Shown in pieces: positions 39,268 through 50,230 of a stretch of DNA of 64,000 bases. The notes under the pieces were generated by a model. The model saw only the letters and a list, made by a program, of their open reading frames with translations, was not told the DNA's origin and did not search any database. This DNA is from Rhodocyclales bacterium (GTDB lineage Bacteria > Pseudomonadota > Gammaproteobacteria > Burkholderiales > Rhodocyclaceae): assembly GCA_026399435.1 (NCBI GenBank), contig JAPLQX010000031.1, positions 1 to 64,000 of the forward strand, written 5' to 3'. Position numbers and translations under genes: made by a program. Within the stretch, counting starts at the first letter, position 1. The number at the start of each line of letters is the position of its first letter.

Positions 39268-40265
39268 TCTTTCATCGTCAGTACCGCCGCTCCCTGGAAT
39301 TCGCCGCGGCGCAGTTGCGCCAGCGCCTCGTTGGCCTGCGCCAGCGGAAAGCGGACGACTTCGGTGCGGATCGGCACCCGCGGCGCGAGGTCGAGGAATT
39401 CGAGGCCGTCGCGCCGGGTCAGGTTGGCCACCGAACGGATGCTGCGCTCGCCCCAGAGGATCTCGTAGGGGAAGGCGGGAATGTCGCTCATGTGGATGCC
39501 GGCACAGACCACGCAGCCGCCTTTTTCCAACTGGCGCAGGGCCACTGGCACGAGGGCTCCGGCCGGGGCGAAGATCAGCGCTGCATTGAGTGGCGTCGGC
39601 GGGTTTTCGTCGGTGCCGCCGGCCCAGGCGGCGCCGAGGCGGCGGGCAAACTCCTGGCTGGCGGTATCTCCCGGACGGGTGAAGGCATGGAACTCGCGTC
39701 CCTGGAACTTCAGCACCTGGGCGACGATATGGGCGGCGGCGCCGAAGCCGTAGATGCCTATCCGGCGCGACTCGCCGGCCATGCGGAGGGCGCGGTAGCC
39801 GATCAGGCCGGCGCACAGCAGCGGCGCCAGCGGCGCGGCGTCAACCTCGTTGGGCAGCGGGAAGCAGTAGCGCGCATCGGCCACCGTGTATTCGGCATAG
39901 CCGCCGTGGATCTGGTAGCCGGTGAAGCGTGCCGCGTCGCAAAGGTTTTCGCGACCGCTGGTGCAGAAACGGCATTCGCCGCAGGTCCAGCCGAGCCAGG
40001 GTACGCCGACGCGCTGGCCGGGCACGAAACCGGCAACCTTCTCCCCGATGGCCGCGACGCGGCCGACGATCTCGTGACCGGGAATCATGGGCAGCACGGG
40101 ATGCGGCAACTCGCCGTCGACCAGATGCAAATCCGTGCGGCAAACCCCGCAGGCTTCCACTTCGATCAGGAGGGTGCCGCCGCCCGGTTGCGGCACCGGC
40201 AGCTCGGCCATGCGCAGCGGCGTCCCAGGCCGGTCGAGGAGCATGGCGCGCATGCGCGCTTTCAT
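39264..40265 (-). CDS. Zinc-dependent alcohol dehydrogenase family protein
   Basis: 333-aa medium-chain dehydrogenase. The catalytic zinc site is formed by Cys in EACGVCRTDLHLVDGELP and His in PGHEIVGRV. The structural zinc is bound by four cysteines in CGECRFC...ENLC. The nucleotide-binding loop reads IGIYGFGAAAHIVAQV. It is the AdhA/AdhP-like single-domain type that often reduces or oxidises short or aromatic alcohols. The substrate is not determinable. It is monocistronic and convergent with the Lon-like gene. Confidence 0.9.
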   Translation of the reverse strand: MKARMRAMLLDRPGTPLRMAELPVPQPGGGTLLIEVEACGVCRTDLHLVDGELPHPVLPMIPGHEIVGRVAAIGEKVAGFVPGQRVGVPWLGWTCGECRFCTSGRENLCDAARFTGYQIHGGYAEYTVADARYCFPLPNEVDAAPLAPLLCAGLIGYRALRMAGESRRIGIYGFGAAAHIVAQVLKFQGREFHAFTRPGDTASQEFARRLGAAWAGGTDENPPTPLNAALIFAPAGALVPVALRQLEKGGCVVCAGIHMSDIPAFPYEILWGERSIRSVANLTRRDGLEFLDLAPRVPIRTEVVRFPLAQANEALAQLRRGEFQGAAVLTMKD

Positions 40266-40320
40266 GTTCGGACTTTTACGGCGTCAGCTCATCGACCGGG
40301 CCTGGCCCGGTCAGTGGCCG

Positions 40321-40557
40321 CTAGCATTCGGTGACGATCTGGATGTATTCCCGGTTCAAGTCGATGAACGGAGCGCTGAGAACCTTGCGGCCTGTCTCCC
40401 CCGCTTCGAAGACCTCGACATCCATGACTACGAGGAACGCCTTCGATTCAAGCATGAAGTCCGTAACGCGGGCCCCGGGCAGGACGTCGATGTAACCAAC
40501 GATGCGGTATGCCCCCGTCAAAATCGTCACTTTGGTCTTGTTCTCATGCGTAGTCAC
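40321..40557 (-). CDS. Small conserved-looking protein of unknown function
   Basis: 78-aa soluble protein, mostly beta-strand by appearance (KVTILTGAYRIVGYIDVLPG, FLVVMDVEVFEAG, KVLSAPFIDLNREYIQIVTE). The pattern resembles short bacterial proteins of the DUF6812 kind, from memory and not verified. AGGAGAA lies 6 bp before the ATG. It stands alone between the dehydrogenase and a 300-bp spacer. The function is unknown. Confidence 0.7.
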   Translation of the reverse strand: MTTHENKTKVTILTGAYRIVGYIDVLPGARVTDFMLESKAFLVVMDVEVFEAGETGRKVLSAPFIDLNREYIQIVTEC

Positions 40558-40862
40558 GAAATTCTCCTCTCAGTCAGCCAGGTGTCGACGTGCTTCGGGT
40601 CCGGCCCCGATGTCGCGGCCGGAAATCCAATTCACTCGTGATGATACAGCCATGTGCCCGCGGCGTTGTCGGCGGGCGGTCTGGCTGTTGCGATACAGGT
40701 GTGGCATGCATCCAATATCGACCACAATTCCCGCGGTTTTTGCCGTTTCAGACCCTTCGGGTTTATGAAAAACTGGTCCATGCAGAGGAATGAACCGACA
40801 CAGGCGTGCATACAAGTCGGTCACTCGTCCGTTCAGCGGGCGAACTCCCCGGGAGACACATA
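40558..40862. other. Intergenic region with divergent small genes
   Basis: 305 bp between two small divergent genes. It contains CCCTTCGGGTTTATG-type short hairpin sequence near 40750 and a GGGAGA ribosome site just before 40863. I see no gene, repeat family member or clear operator. Confidence 0.45.
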
Positions 40863-41021
40863 ATGAGCACTTCATTCTCTTTCAAGGAACTTCGCGGTGC
40901 GATTCGCGCCTGGCGGCGTTATGGATTCTTCTCGCTCAATCAGCGCGAAGCGGAGATCATCGACGCCGTGTATGCCCGCCTCACGTCGAGGCCGCTCAGG
41001 AAATTGTCGACAGCCAGATAG
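40863..41021 (+). CDS. Possible small basic protein
   Basis: 52 codons from an ATG with GGGAGA 7 bp upstream. The product (MSTSFSFKELRGAIRAWRRY...REAEIIDAVYARLTSR) looks helical and basic, with a DUF1127-like feel but without that family's full motif. No homologue can be named. It is convergent with the acyl carrier protein gene 37 bp away. Confidence 0.4.
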   Translation: MSTSFSFKELRGAIRAWRRYGFFSLNQREAEIIDAVYARLTSRPLRKLSTAR

Positions 41022-41058
41022 CCGTATCCCTCCGCATCCGGTTCGATGCCAGGCACCG

Positions 41059-41310
41059 TCATCCGGCGCCGAGTTTCTTCTGCAGATAGGCCACCACGTC
41101 ATCGAGGGTGATCAGCTTGGCGTAGTCGGCTTCGGGAATCTCCACCTTGAGTTTCTCGTGGAGCCCGAGCAGGAAATTCAGCCAGTCCATCGAGTCCAGG
41201 TCCACCTGGCTGCGCAGCGTGCGGTCGCCGCGCAACTCGTCGACCTCGACCTCGGGCGCGATCGACAAGAGCGTGGCCAGTGCCACGGCACGGATTTCGG
41301 CATCAGTCAT
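41059..41310 (-). CDS. Acyl carrier protein
   Basis: 83-aa acyl carrier protein. The phosphopantetheine attachment Ser is in VDLDSMDWLNFLLGLHEK, followed by the acidic helix III region EADYAKLITLDDVVAYL. It is not the housekeeping AcpP, which sits in the fab cluster in relatives and has a DSLD motif. The ATG overlaps the stop of the E2 gene by 4 bp, so it is the last gene of the acsA-like/E1/E2 operon. Its acyl partner is unknown; the position suggests it accepts or carries an acyl group linked to this operon. Confidence 0.88.
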   Translation of the reverse strand: MTDAEIRAVALATLLSIAPEVEVDELRGDRTLRSQVDLDSMDWLNFLLGLHEKLKVEIPEADYAKLITLDDVVAYLQKKLGAG

Positions 41311-42530
41311 TTTTCCAGGTCCTCCGGATGTTGCAGCAATTCATTCAGTTCGAGCAGGAACAGCGCGCCACGATGGCCGTCCGAAACGCGGTGGTCGGCC
41401 GAGAGGCTGGTGGTCACCACCGGCAGCACCTTGAGTCCGCCGTTCTCGGCCCAGGGCCGCTCGGCGACGCGGCCGAAGCCCACCAGCGCCACCTGCGGCG
41501 GCGTGATGACGCCGAACACCGAGTTCGAGCCCTGGTCGCCGAGATTGGTCACGGTGATCGTCGGCTCGTTCATCTCGGAGCTGCGCAGCGAGCCGGCGCG
41601 CGTGCGCTTCACCAGATCGGTCAGCTCCTGCATCAGCACCGTCAGCGGCTTGCTGTCGGCTTGCAGCAGCGCCGGCGCGATGAGCCCGCCCTGGCGCAGC
41701 GAAATCGCCACGCCCAGATTGATGGCGGCAACCGGGACGAAGCCGCCGTCACGCCAGTAACCGTTGAGCTCGGGATAGCGCTTCAGCGCCATGGCCACCG
41801 CCTTCAGCAGCAGCGCCGCCGGCAGCAGGCGCTCGGCCATCGGCCGCTGCACATTGGCCACCTGCAGCCAGGCCAGTGCATTCGCGAGCGGAATATCTTC
41901 GGCGACGTAGTAGTGCGGAATCTCGCGCTTGGAGCGGCTCATCGCGGCGGCGATGGTCTTGCGCATGTCCGCCGTCTTTGCCGCCTGTTGTGCCGCGGCC
42001 ATTTGCGCCGCGGATTTCTCCACCACCGGCGCTGCCCTGGGGGCGGCCGCCGCTTTCTCCACGTCCTCCAGCGTCACCGCGCCATGCGGGCCGGTGCCGG
42101 TGATGCTGTCGAGATCGACGCCCTTTTCTTCCGCATGCTTGCGTGCGGCGGGCGAGATCATGCGCCGCCCCGGGCCGGTGGGTGCAGCGGCAGGAGCCGG
42201 TGCAGCCACAAGCGCTGCGGCTGCAACCGCCGGCGCCGCCTTGGGCACCGGCATCGCCGTACCGCCGACGCCGACTCCTGCGGGGGCGGTCTCGCCCGCT
42301 GCGAGCAGCAGAGCCATCACGGTGCCCACCGGCATCTTCCGCCCGATCTCGGCGATCAGTTGGTGGACCGTTCCCTCCTGCCAGCTTTCGACATCTACTG
42401 CGGTCTTTGTGGTGTCGACCACGGCCACGACCTGGCCCTTCTTCACCGTGTCGCCAACGCCGACTTTCCATTCGAGCAGGGTGCCCTCGTCCATGTCGGA
42501 GCCCAGTGCAGGCAACTTGAATTCGATCAT
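41307..42530 (-). CDS. 2-oxoacid dehydrogenase E2 component (dihydrolipoamide acyltransferase)
   Basis: 407-aa E2. One lipoyl domain (about 1-80; lipoyl Lys in [13 protein letters not shown]) is linked by an Ala/Pro-rich hinge to a peripheral-subunit-binding domain (about 135-175; [19 protein letters not shown]). The catalytic core follows, with [20 protein letters not shown] and the active-site [17 protein letters not shown] single lipoyl domain with DTTKT rather than DKA is typical of branched, acetoin or unusual 2-oxoacid complexes rather than the main PDH. It overlaps the E1 beta and ACP genes by 4 bp each. No E3 gene is nearby. Confidence 0.92.
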   Translation of the reverse strand: MIEFKLPALGSDMDEGTLLEWKVGVGDTVKKGQVVAVVDTTKTAVDVESWQEGTVHQLIAEIGRKMPVGTVMALLLAAGETAPAGVGVGGTAMPVPKAAPAVAAAALVAAPAPAAAPTGPGRRMISPAARKHAEEKGVDLDSITGTGPHGAVTLEDVEKAAAAPRAAPVVEKSAAQMAAAQQAAKTADMRKTIAAAMSRSKREIPHYYVAEDIPLANALAWLQVANVQRPMAERLLPAALLLKAVAMALKRYPELNGYWRDGGFVPVAAINLGVAISLRQGGLIAPALLQADSKPLTVLMQELTDLVKRTRAGSLRSSEMNEPTITVTNLGDQGSNSVFGVITPPQVALVGFGRVAERPWAENGGLKVLPVVTTSLSADHRVSDGHRGALFLLELNELLQHPEDLEK

Positions 42531-43501
42531 GCGAAAAATCCTTTGACGGCGGCGACGATCTTTTCCGCCTGTGGCAGGGCGGCTTCTTCCATGTGCCTGG
42601 CGTAGGGAATCGGCACTTCCTCCGAGCAGACCCGCGCCACCGGCGCATCGAGCTCGTAGAAGGCGTTCTCCATGATGCGCGCCATCACCTCGGCGGCGAG
42701 GCTGCCGGTGCGCCAGCCCTCATCGACCACCACGGCGCGGCGGCACTTGGCGACCGAGGCCATGATGGTCGCGGTATCCAGCGGACGCAGCACGCGCAGG
42801 TCGAGCACTTCCGCGTCGATCCCCGCCGCTGCGAGTTGCTCCGCGGCGGCCAGCGCCTTGGGCAGCGAACCGCCGTGGGTGATGATGGCGACATCCTTGC
42901 CAGCGCGTCGCACCTTGGCCGAGCTGATGTCGACGCTCCAGTCGTCGGGCAGCTCGCCTTCCATGTTGAACAGCCCGGCGTGCTCGAAAATCACCACCGG
43001 GTCGGGATCGGCCAGCGCCGGGGCGAGCATGCCGCGCGCATCCTCGATGGTGGCGGGCGCCAGCACCTTGATGCCAGGGATGTGCGCGTACCATCCTTCG
43101 AGGCTGTGCGAATGCTGGGCGGCTAATTGGCGCCCCGCTCCTGTTGTCATGCGGATCACCAGCGGCACCGAGAATTGTCCGCCCGACATGTGGCGGAAGG
43201 TCGCCGCGCTGTTCACGATCTGGTCCAGCGCCAGCAGGCTGAAGTTGACCGTCATCACCTCGACGATGGGCCGCATGCCGCCCAGCGCCGCGCCGATGCC
43301 GGCGCCGACGAAGCCGAGTTCGGACAGCGGCGTGTCGCGGATGCGCTCCGGCCCGAATTCGTCGAGGAAGCCCTTGGAGAAGGCGTAGGTGCCGCCGTAC
43401 ATGCCGACGTCCTCGCCCATGAGGAACACGCGCGGATCGTTGGTGAGGGCTTCGTGCATCGCCTCGCGCATGGCCTCGCGGTAGTTGAGTTTGCGGCTCA
43501 T
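42527..43501 (-). CDS. 2-oxoacid (pyruvate/acetoin type) dehydrogenase E1 beta subunit
   Basis: 324-aa transketolase-like beta subunit. [39 protein letters not shown] (the Glu of the family) and [20 protein letters not shown] mark the two domains. The ATG overlaps the E1 alpha stop (ATGA). It pairs with E1 alpha to form the alpha2beta2 decarboxylase. Confidence 0.93.
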   Translation of the reverse strand: MSRKLNYREAMREAMHEALTNDPRVFLMGEDVGMYGGTYAFSKGFLDEFGPERIRDTPLSELGFVGAGIGAALGGMRPIVEVMTVNFSLLALDQIVNSAATFRHMSGGQFSVPLVIRMTTGAGRQLAAQHSHSLEGWYAHIPGIKVLAPATIEDARGMLAPALADPDPVVIFEHAGLFNMEGELPDDWSVDISSAKVRRAGKDVAIITHGGSLPKALAAAEQLAAAGIDAEVLDLRVLRPLDTATIMASVAKCRRAVVVDEGWRTGSLAAEVMARIMENAFYELDAPVARVCSEEVPIPYARHMEEAALPQAEKIVAAVKGFFA

Positions 43502-44499
43502 GATGTGTGCAGGTCCTTGAGCAGGTCCTCGATCGGCTCCCAGGTGCCGGCCTCGGCGAAGGCGACCGCCGCGGCCACCTCGGAATTTGCTGCCGCATCG
43601 ATAGCGAGGAATTCCTCTTCGCTCAGTTTGCCCCCGGCCTTGAGCCGGGCCGAGAACGTGTGGATCGGCCCGCGCGTCTTCCATTCCTCTACCTCGGCCT
43701 TCTGCCGGTAGAGCTCGGCGTCGAACATCGAGTGGGCGCGGAAGCGGTAGGTCTGGTACTCGACGAACAGCGGCCCCTCGCCGACACGCACTCGCTGCGC
43801 GGCCTGTTTCGTGACCTCATGCACCGCGACGATGTCCATGCCATCGACCTTTAGCGCCGGCATGTTGTAGGACGCCGCCTTGACGCAGAGATCGGTCTGC
43901 GATTCGGCGCGTTCGATCGATGTGCCCATGCCGAAGAGATTGTTCTCGCAGCAGAACAGCACCGGCAATTTCCATAGCGCCGCGAGGTTCATCGATTCGT
44001 GGAAAGCGCCTTCGGCCACTGCACCGTCGCCGAAGAAGCAGGCGGTGATGCGTTTCTCGTTCTGCATCTTCGTGGCCAGTCCCAGCCCGACAGCCAGCGG
44101 CAGCCCGCCGCCGACAATGGCATTGCCGCCGAACAGCCGCGTCGCCTTGTCGAACAAATGCATCGAGCCGCCGCGGCCGTGCGCGCAGCCTTCGCGCTTG
44201 CCGTACATCTCGGCCATGATCGCGCCCATGTCCATGCCGCGCACCAGCGCGTGGCCATGCTCGCGGTAGGTGGCGACGATGTTGTCCTCGGGCGATAGCG
44301 CGTGCAGCGCGCCGACCGCCGTCGCCTCCTCGCCGATGTAGAGGTGCAGGAAGCCTCGAATCTTGCCGGCGCCATACATTTCGGCCGCCTTCTCTTCCAT
44401 GCGGCGGATGCGCACCATGTCGGCCAGCAGCCGCAGGGCGAAGTCCTTCTTCCAGGGTACGGCGCCGGCCGGCGGCGCTGCGGCGTGATGATCTGTCAT
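43498..44499 (-). CDS. 2-oxoacid (pyruvate/acetoin type) dehydrogenase E1 alpha subunit
   Basis: 333-aa TPP-dependent E1 alpha. The TPP/Mg motif is [20 protein letters not shown] ending in [16 protein letters not shown] and GRGGSMH...[16 protein letters not shown] are typical of the PDH/acetoin group. [15 protein letters not shown] is the phosphorylation-loop equivalent. It begins one base after the stop of the CoA-ligase gene, on the same strand. Acetoin versus pyruvate specificity cannot be read from sequence. Confidence 0.93.
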   Translation of the reverse strand: MTDHHAAAPPAGAVPWKKDFALRLLADMVRIRRMEEKAAEMYGAGKIRGFLHLYIGEEATAVGALHALSPEDNIVATYREHGHALVRGMDMGAIMAEMYGKREGCAHGRGGSMHLFDKATRLFGGNAIVGGGLPLAVGLGLATKMQNEKRITACFFGDGAVAEGAFHESMNLAALWKLPVLFCCENNLFGMGTSIERAESQTDLCVKAASYNMPALKVDGMDIVAVHEVTKQAAQRVRVGEGPLFVEYQTYRFRAHSMFDAELYRQKAEVEEWKTRGPIHTFSARLKAGGKLSEEEFLAIDAAANSEVAAAVAFAEAGTWEPIEDLLKDLHTS

Positions 44500-44500
44500 G

Positions 44501-46267
<1,767 letters not shown>

Positions 46268-46424
46268 GCCTCCCTCGCTCCCTTTTCTGGAAATATAGCC
46301 CCTTCCGTGCGCGGGGGGAAGGCAGCCATATCGGCTCCTGGATGCACGGCGACAATCAACGCGCGCCGACACAGGCGGTAAACTGCGCAGCTTGATTGCA
46401 AGCCCTCATTCAGCCGGAGCCGCC

Positions 46425-46742
46425 GTGACGCCATCGAAAGAAGAACTTGAAGCCAAGGCAAGGCATTTCGCCAACACCGTATTCGTGATCGGGGCGGGCG
46501 TCATGATGCTGGCCGCATCCCTGCTGCAAGCCTTTGCCGCAAGCCGACTGGGAGCACACGGAGGCGACATCGCCTTTGTCGTCGCCACCCTCTGCATCCT
46601 CGGGCTCGCCTCAAAGAGGGCGAGCTTCGCGCTGTTTGCGATCGAGCGGCAATGCGCGAAATATGGCCACGTGCCGCGCGAGGGTTCGTCGGTCTGCAGC
46701 CGCTGCTTTCAGACCATTGCGGACAAGAGCCGGACGGATTGA
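46425..46742 (+). CDS. Small membrane protein with cysteine-rich tail
   Basis: 105 aa from a GTG with GGAG 6 bp upstream; a TTG 33 bp earlier is an alternative. Two hydrophobic segments (NTVFVIGAGVMMLAASLLQA and DIAFVVATLCILGLA) precede a hydrophilic tail with a C-x4-H...C-x2-C pattern (CAKYGHVPREGSSVCSRC) that could bind zinc. No family recognised. Confidence 0.6.
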   Translation: MTPSKEELEAKARHFANTVFVIGAGVMMLAASLLQAFAASRLGAHGGDIAFVVATLCILGLASKRASFALFAIERQCAKYGHVPREGSSVCSRCFQTIADKSRTD

Positions 46743-46786
46743 GTACGATTGGAAGCGGAGAAAGCCGCCGTGCGGATCGGACGCTG

Positions 46787-47800
46787 ATGGCCATGCGCAT
46801 CGAACACATTCGCCAGCGCCTGCGCGGCCATGGCGCCCTGCCGTGTCACGAGGAGCGCATCCTCAGGGCATGGACGCGGGCGCTGCCGCTCGACAGCGGG
46901 TCGGTGCCGCCGCAGGATTTTTTCCCCTTGAGCATCCGCGCCGCCCTGCCTGGCCTGGCGGCGGAACTCGACGGCCTGGCGCGGGTACGCTCGGAGCATG
47001 TCGGCAATGACGGCTCCGCGCGCCTGCTGGTGGAACTCGGCGATGGCCAGACGGTGGAGAGCGTGCTGCTGCCGAAGGACGGCGTCTGCGTCTCGACCCA
47101 GGTCGGCTGCGCGGTGGGCTGCACCTTCTGCATGACGGGCCGCGACGGCTTGCTGCGCCAGCTCGGCAGCGCCGAGATCGTCGCCCAGGTGGTGCTGGCC
47201 CGCGCCCGCCGCGCGGTGAAGAAGGTCGCGTTCATGGGCATGGGCGAGCCGGCGCACAACATGGACAACGTGCTCGAAGCCATCGACCTGCTCGGCACCG
47301 CAGCGAACATCGCGCACAAGAACCTGGTGTTCTCCACCGTCGGCGACCGCCGCGTGTTCGAGCGGCTGCCGCGCGAACGCGTCAAGCCGGCACTGGCGCT
47401 GTCGCTGCATTCGACGCGCGCCGAACTGCGCGCGCAACTGCTGCCGAAGGCGCAACGCATCGATCCGGCCGAACTGGTGGAACTGGCCGAACAGTACGCC
47501 CGCGCCACCGGCTATCCCATCCAGTACCAGTGGACGCTGCTCGAAGGCATCAACGACGGCGACGAGGAACTTGCCGGCATCGTGCGGCTGCTCGCTGGCA
47601 AGTACGCGGTGATGAACTTCATTCCCTACAACGAAGTGGAGGGGCTCGCTTACCGTCGCCCCTCGTGGGAGCGCGCGGCGGTGATGTCGCGGCACCTCCA
47701 TCGCCACGGCATCCTCGCCAAGCTGCGCCAGTCGGCCGGGCAGGACATCGACGGCGGCTGCGGCCAGTTGCGGGCTCGCAGCATCGCACAAGCCGCCTGA
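46787..47800 (+). CDS. RlmN/Cfr-family radical SAM RNA methyltransferase
   Basis: 337-aa radical SAM enzyme. The cluster-binding CxxxCxxC is in VGCAVGCTFCMTG; VAFMGMGEPAHNMDNV, FSTVGDRRVFERL and LSLHSTRAELR follow the RlmN pattern. The C-terminal catalytic Cys is conserved (GQDIDGGCGQL). It is about 45 residues shorter than E. coli RlmN, mainly at the N-terminus, so it is probably a paralogue of the housekeeping enzyme. ATG at 46787 was chosen; ATG at 46793 is the alternative. Confidence 0.88.
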   Translation: MAMRIEHIRQRLRGHGALPCHEERILRAWTRALPLDSGSVPPQDFFPLSIRAALPGLAAELDGLARVRSEHVGNDGSARLLVELGDGQTVESVLLPKDGVCVSTQVGCAVGCTFCMTGRDGLLRQLGSAEIVAQVVLARARRAVKKVAFMGMGEPAHNMDNVLEAIDLLGTAANIAHKNLVFSTVGDRRVFERLPRERVKPALALSLHSTRAELRAQLLPKAQRIDPAELVELAEQYARATGYPIQYQWTLLEGINDGDEELAGIVRLLAGKYAVMNFIPYNEVEGLAYRRPSWERAAVMSRHLHRHGILAKLRQSAGQDIDGGCGQLRARSIAQAA

Positions 47801-47941
47801 AAGTTCCCGAAGAGACGCACTGCGCCGGCGCTGACGGGGCGGTGGTTGCCGACGCCGGGCTTCAAGTCTGTAAGGGGCGCCCCCTTGGCTATTGATTGTC
47901 ACATGCCTTGCAATATATATATTCGTATATATAATCGATGA
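47801..47941 (+). promoter_or_regulatory. brnTA promoter with AT-rich inverted-repeat operator
   Basis: TTGCAA (47908-47913) and TATAAT (47930-47935) are 16 bp apart. Between and over them lies the perfect inverted repeat TATATATA-TTCG-TATATATA (47914-47933), a likely BrnA operator for autoregulation. Transcription should start near 47942. Confidence 0.65.
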
Positions 47942-48212
47942 CATAAACTTTACGTGGAAAGCCGTCAAGCGCACGGCCAACCTGAAAAAGCACGGCTTTG
48001 ATTTCTCGGATGCCGAGGAAGTTTTCAACGGGCCAACCTTCACCGTGGAAGATGCTCGTGAATACGACGGCGAGCAGCGATTCAACTCCACCGGCTTTCT
48101 GGGTATGGCCATTGTGACGATCTGCCACACGGAAACCGAAGACGAAATACATATCATCTCCATGCGAAAGGCGGACCCCCATGAAATCGACACCCTCTCC
48201 CGCTACCTCTAA
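47892..48212 (+). CDS. brnT: BrnT-family ribonuclease toxin, start codon uncertain
   Basis: The conserved BrnT body begins INFTWKAVKRTANLKKHGFDF and runs through DAEEVFNGPTFTVEDAREY, RFNSTGF and DEIHIISMRKADPHE. The only standard in-frame start is the TTG at 47892, which lies upstream of the predicted -10 element and would add a hydrophobic leader unlike the family. The conserved part starts at codon ATA 47943, and the ATG at 47938 is in another frame with an immediate stop. Either a rare start is used or the 5' end carries a small lesion. It is followed by brnA with a 32-bp overlap. Confidence 0.82.
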   Translation: MIVTCLAIYIFVYIIDDINFTWKAVKRTANLKKHGFDFSDAEEVFNGPTFTVEDAREYDGEQRFNSTGFLGMAIVTICHTETEDEIHIISMRKADPHEIDTLSRYL

Positions 48213-48462
48213 GCCACCCCGCCTGCGGGTGGGCCTGAAGGATGTCAGCCGCGATGAATTCTCGGCGGCCGTCAATGAACGGCTCGGCAAGCAGCGCGTT
48301 TCGATCATGCTGGATGGTTCGGTTATTGCGTTCTTCAAGGCGAAGGCCGGAGAGCGAGGCTATCAGACGCTCATCAATCAGGCTCTCCACCAAGCCATGA
48401 CTGGCGAGCAGATTGAATCCACCTTACGCCGCGTAATCCGCGAAGAACTGCATACGACTTGA
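48181..48462 (+). CDS. brnA: BrnA-family antitoxin
   Basis: 93-aa ribbon-helix-helix antitoxin. The family pattern KQRVSIMLDGSVIAFFKAKA-GERGYQTLINQALHQAM is complete; the N-terminal 30 residues form a flexible toxin-binding part. The ATG lies within the end of brnT, the usual order for this toxin-antitoxin type. It probably represses the promoter upstream of brnT. Confidence 0.88.
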   Translation: MKSTPSPATSKPPRLRVGLKDVSRDEFSAAVNERLGKQRVSIMLDGSVIAFFKAKAGERGYQTLINQALHQAMTGEQIESTLRRVIREELHTT

Positions 48463-48951
48463 GGCAGGGTCGAGGCAGTGGAGTTCGAGAGCTTCGAGGA
48501 AATCGAAAATCGATTCGAAGCCGCCCCTTACTGCCAATCGGTAGTTGCCCACATGCAGCATTGCGCAAACCGGCTGAAAGTCGGCGCTGGCGGGACGGCG
48601 AGTAACGGCTGATTTGTCTCAGTTCGGTCCCAAGCGGTTCCGGTCGAGCCATACAACACCTCCAGTTTGTTGGATGGAGGTGTCAACTATGTCGGGTGAT
48701 GGGTTAGAAGGCTTCACGTTGTTACTTGATGCTGTAGCGTTCAAAAATTTCACGGTACCAGTTCTGTTCATTTCCACGGTTCTTCAACATTGAGTCTGAT
48801 CAGGCTCCTCTGCCGGCCCTGCATGGCCAGCCGACCGGTGCGGGCGTGAAGCAGTGCTTCGCGACATCTCCCGCACCGTCCCGCCAGCGCCGACTTTCAA
48901 GGGAGTCAGCCGCAAAGCAACGCGAATCAAGCCGAAGCCGCCCTCGTATTC
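48463..48951. other. Spacer containing a 24-bp inverted-repeat element
   Basis: 489 bp between brnA and the diguanylate cyclase gene. It contains perfect 24-bp inverted repeats bounding 277 bp (48575-48899) and an internal hairpin ACACCTCCA / TGGAGGTGT (48656-48683). The segment 48700-48790 is AT-richer. Small frames on either strand show no recognisable domain, and no transposase remnant could be identified. Confidence 0.6.
48575..48899. repeat. Element bounded by perfect 24-bp inverted repeats
   Basis: 48575-48598 (TGAAAGTCGGCGCTGGCGGG then ACGG) is repeated exactly in reverse complement at 48876-48899. The core of these ends also occurs singly at other intergenic places in the window (21124, 31015, 28651/28716, 60111 reversed). 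The structure is that of a small MITE-like element. It carries no gene that I can support. Confidence 0.75.
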
Positions 48952-50124
48952 CTATGGCGATGCTATCGATCCGTCCTCCGGAGCGAATTCCAGGCCGACG
49001 ACCCGGTCGCGCCCTTCCTGCTTGGCGCGGTACAGCGCCTCGTCGGCACGGCCGATCGCGGCGTCCACTGACGCTTCCGCCGTGCCGCTGCAAGCAGCGA
49101 TGCCGATACTGATGGTGATTGCGCGCGGCAGATCGCCCAATGGGCGTTGCGACACCGCCCCCCTGAGCCGTTCGGCGATCATGATCGCCTTCTCCATGGT
49201 GGCTCCGGGTAGAACGACGCAGAATTCCTCTCCGCCATAGCGTCCTGCCAGGTCCTCTATCCGGAAGCAGCGCTTGACGACCGCGGCGAAACCGACCAGC
49301 ACCCGGTCGCCGGCCTGGTGACCATATTCGTCATTGACGCGCTTGAACAGATCCAGGTCCATCATCAACACGGCGTGCGGCGATTGCAGCCTGCGCGCGC
49401 GGGCGAACTCGCGCTCGGCGAGCTCGCAGAACGCCCGCCGGTTGAACAGTCCGGTCAACGGATCGGTGGTCGCCAATTCGTAGAGTTTTGCCGCGGCACG
49501 CTCGCGGTGCATGAGAAGGAAGGCCAGGGGTATAACGATGGTGCTGGCGAACAGAACGATAAAGGCCGCCGCATGCATATTGTTGGTAGCGAACACGTTG
49601 GGATACAGGTCCGGCCTCAGCCATATGTCCACCGCTCGCATCATGAGCATGACTGCGCTGGCGAAACACGCCAACGCGAGCATCCAGCGGGCCGGGCCCG
49701 CGCGAGGCCCGAGACGGGTGGACTCAATCGCCATTGCGCCAAATATCATGGCCAATGCAACGCCCATCAGGAGCGTCACGTCACCGTAGTCCCTCACCAG
49801 GGGAATCAGGAGCGCAAAAACCAGCGGTCCGGGAGCAATGAGAAGCAGCCGGGGCGCGGTGCGGTCATTGAATTCGATGAGTCCGGCCAGCAAGGTGCAG
49901 AGACCGGCAACCAGCATCGCGTCGGCTAGCGCTACCCCAACCAAGTCCGGCAGCACCCCGCGTGCAGCCACCAACACCCAGCCAAGGGCGAGCAAGCCAA
50001 GGCCTGCGTTCCATTTCACGAATCCTGCGGCGCGACCCATTTTGGTCCCTACCGCGAGAGTGATAGCCATCAGCACCGAGCTCACGACGAGCATGACGAC
50101 GATGGTGCGCATGTCGAGGATCAT
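48952..50124 (-). CDS. Membrane GGDEF diguanylate cyclase
   Basis: 390-aa enzyme making cyclic di-GMP. Six to seven hydrophobic segments occupy about 1-205; the GGDEF domain (about 220-375) has LTGLFNRRAF, the active-site RYGGEEF and DLDLFKRVNDEYGHQAGD. The RxxD inhibitory-site motif (RIED) sits just before GGEEF, so product inhibition is expected. The ATG overlaps by 4 bp a short in-frame coding stretch upstream. It is a solo gene after the 2-oxoacid oxidoreductase cluster on the same strand. Confidence 0.93.
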   Translation of the reverse strand: MILDMRTIVVMLVVSSVLMAITLAVGTKMGRAAGFVKWNAGLGLLALGWVLVAARGVLPDLVGVALADAMLVAGLCTLLAGLIEFNDRTAPRLLLIAPGPLVFALLIPLVRDYGDVTLLMGVALAMIFGAMAIESTRLGPRAGPARWMLALACFASAVMLMMRAVDIWLRPDLYPNVFATNNMHAAAFIVLFASTIVIPLAFLLMHRERAAAKLYELATTDPLTGLFNRRAFCELAEREFARARRLQSPHAVLMMDLDLFKRVNDEYGHQAGDRVLVGFAAVVKRCFRIEDLAGRYGGEEFCVVLPGATMEKAIMIAERLRGAVSQRPLGDLPRAITISIGIAACSGTAEASVDAAIGRADEALYRAKQEGRDRVVGLEFAPEDGSIASP

Positions 50125-50230
50125 TTGGACACGACTTCCATTTTTGCGTGATCGACGACCACCTCGCGGGCCAGCCTGTGCCTCATCGCGGCCATCGCAT
50201 CGGGAATCGAAGAATCGAACGACTCCGCGC

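Noticed and set aside
48656-48683. Hairpin ACACCTCCA/TGGAGGTGT as an insertion-sequence end or terminator
   Set aside because: No transposase remnant, no target duplication seen, and no T-run after the stem on either strand.
48689-48793. 34-codon frame on the plus strand and a 22-codon frame on the minus strand in the repeat element
   Set aside because: Too short, no ribosome site, and no recognisable family.
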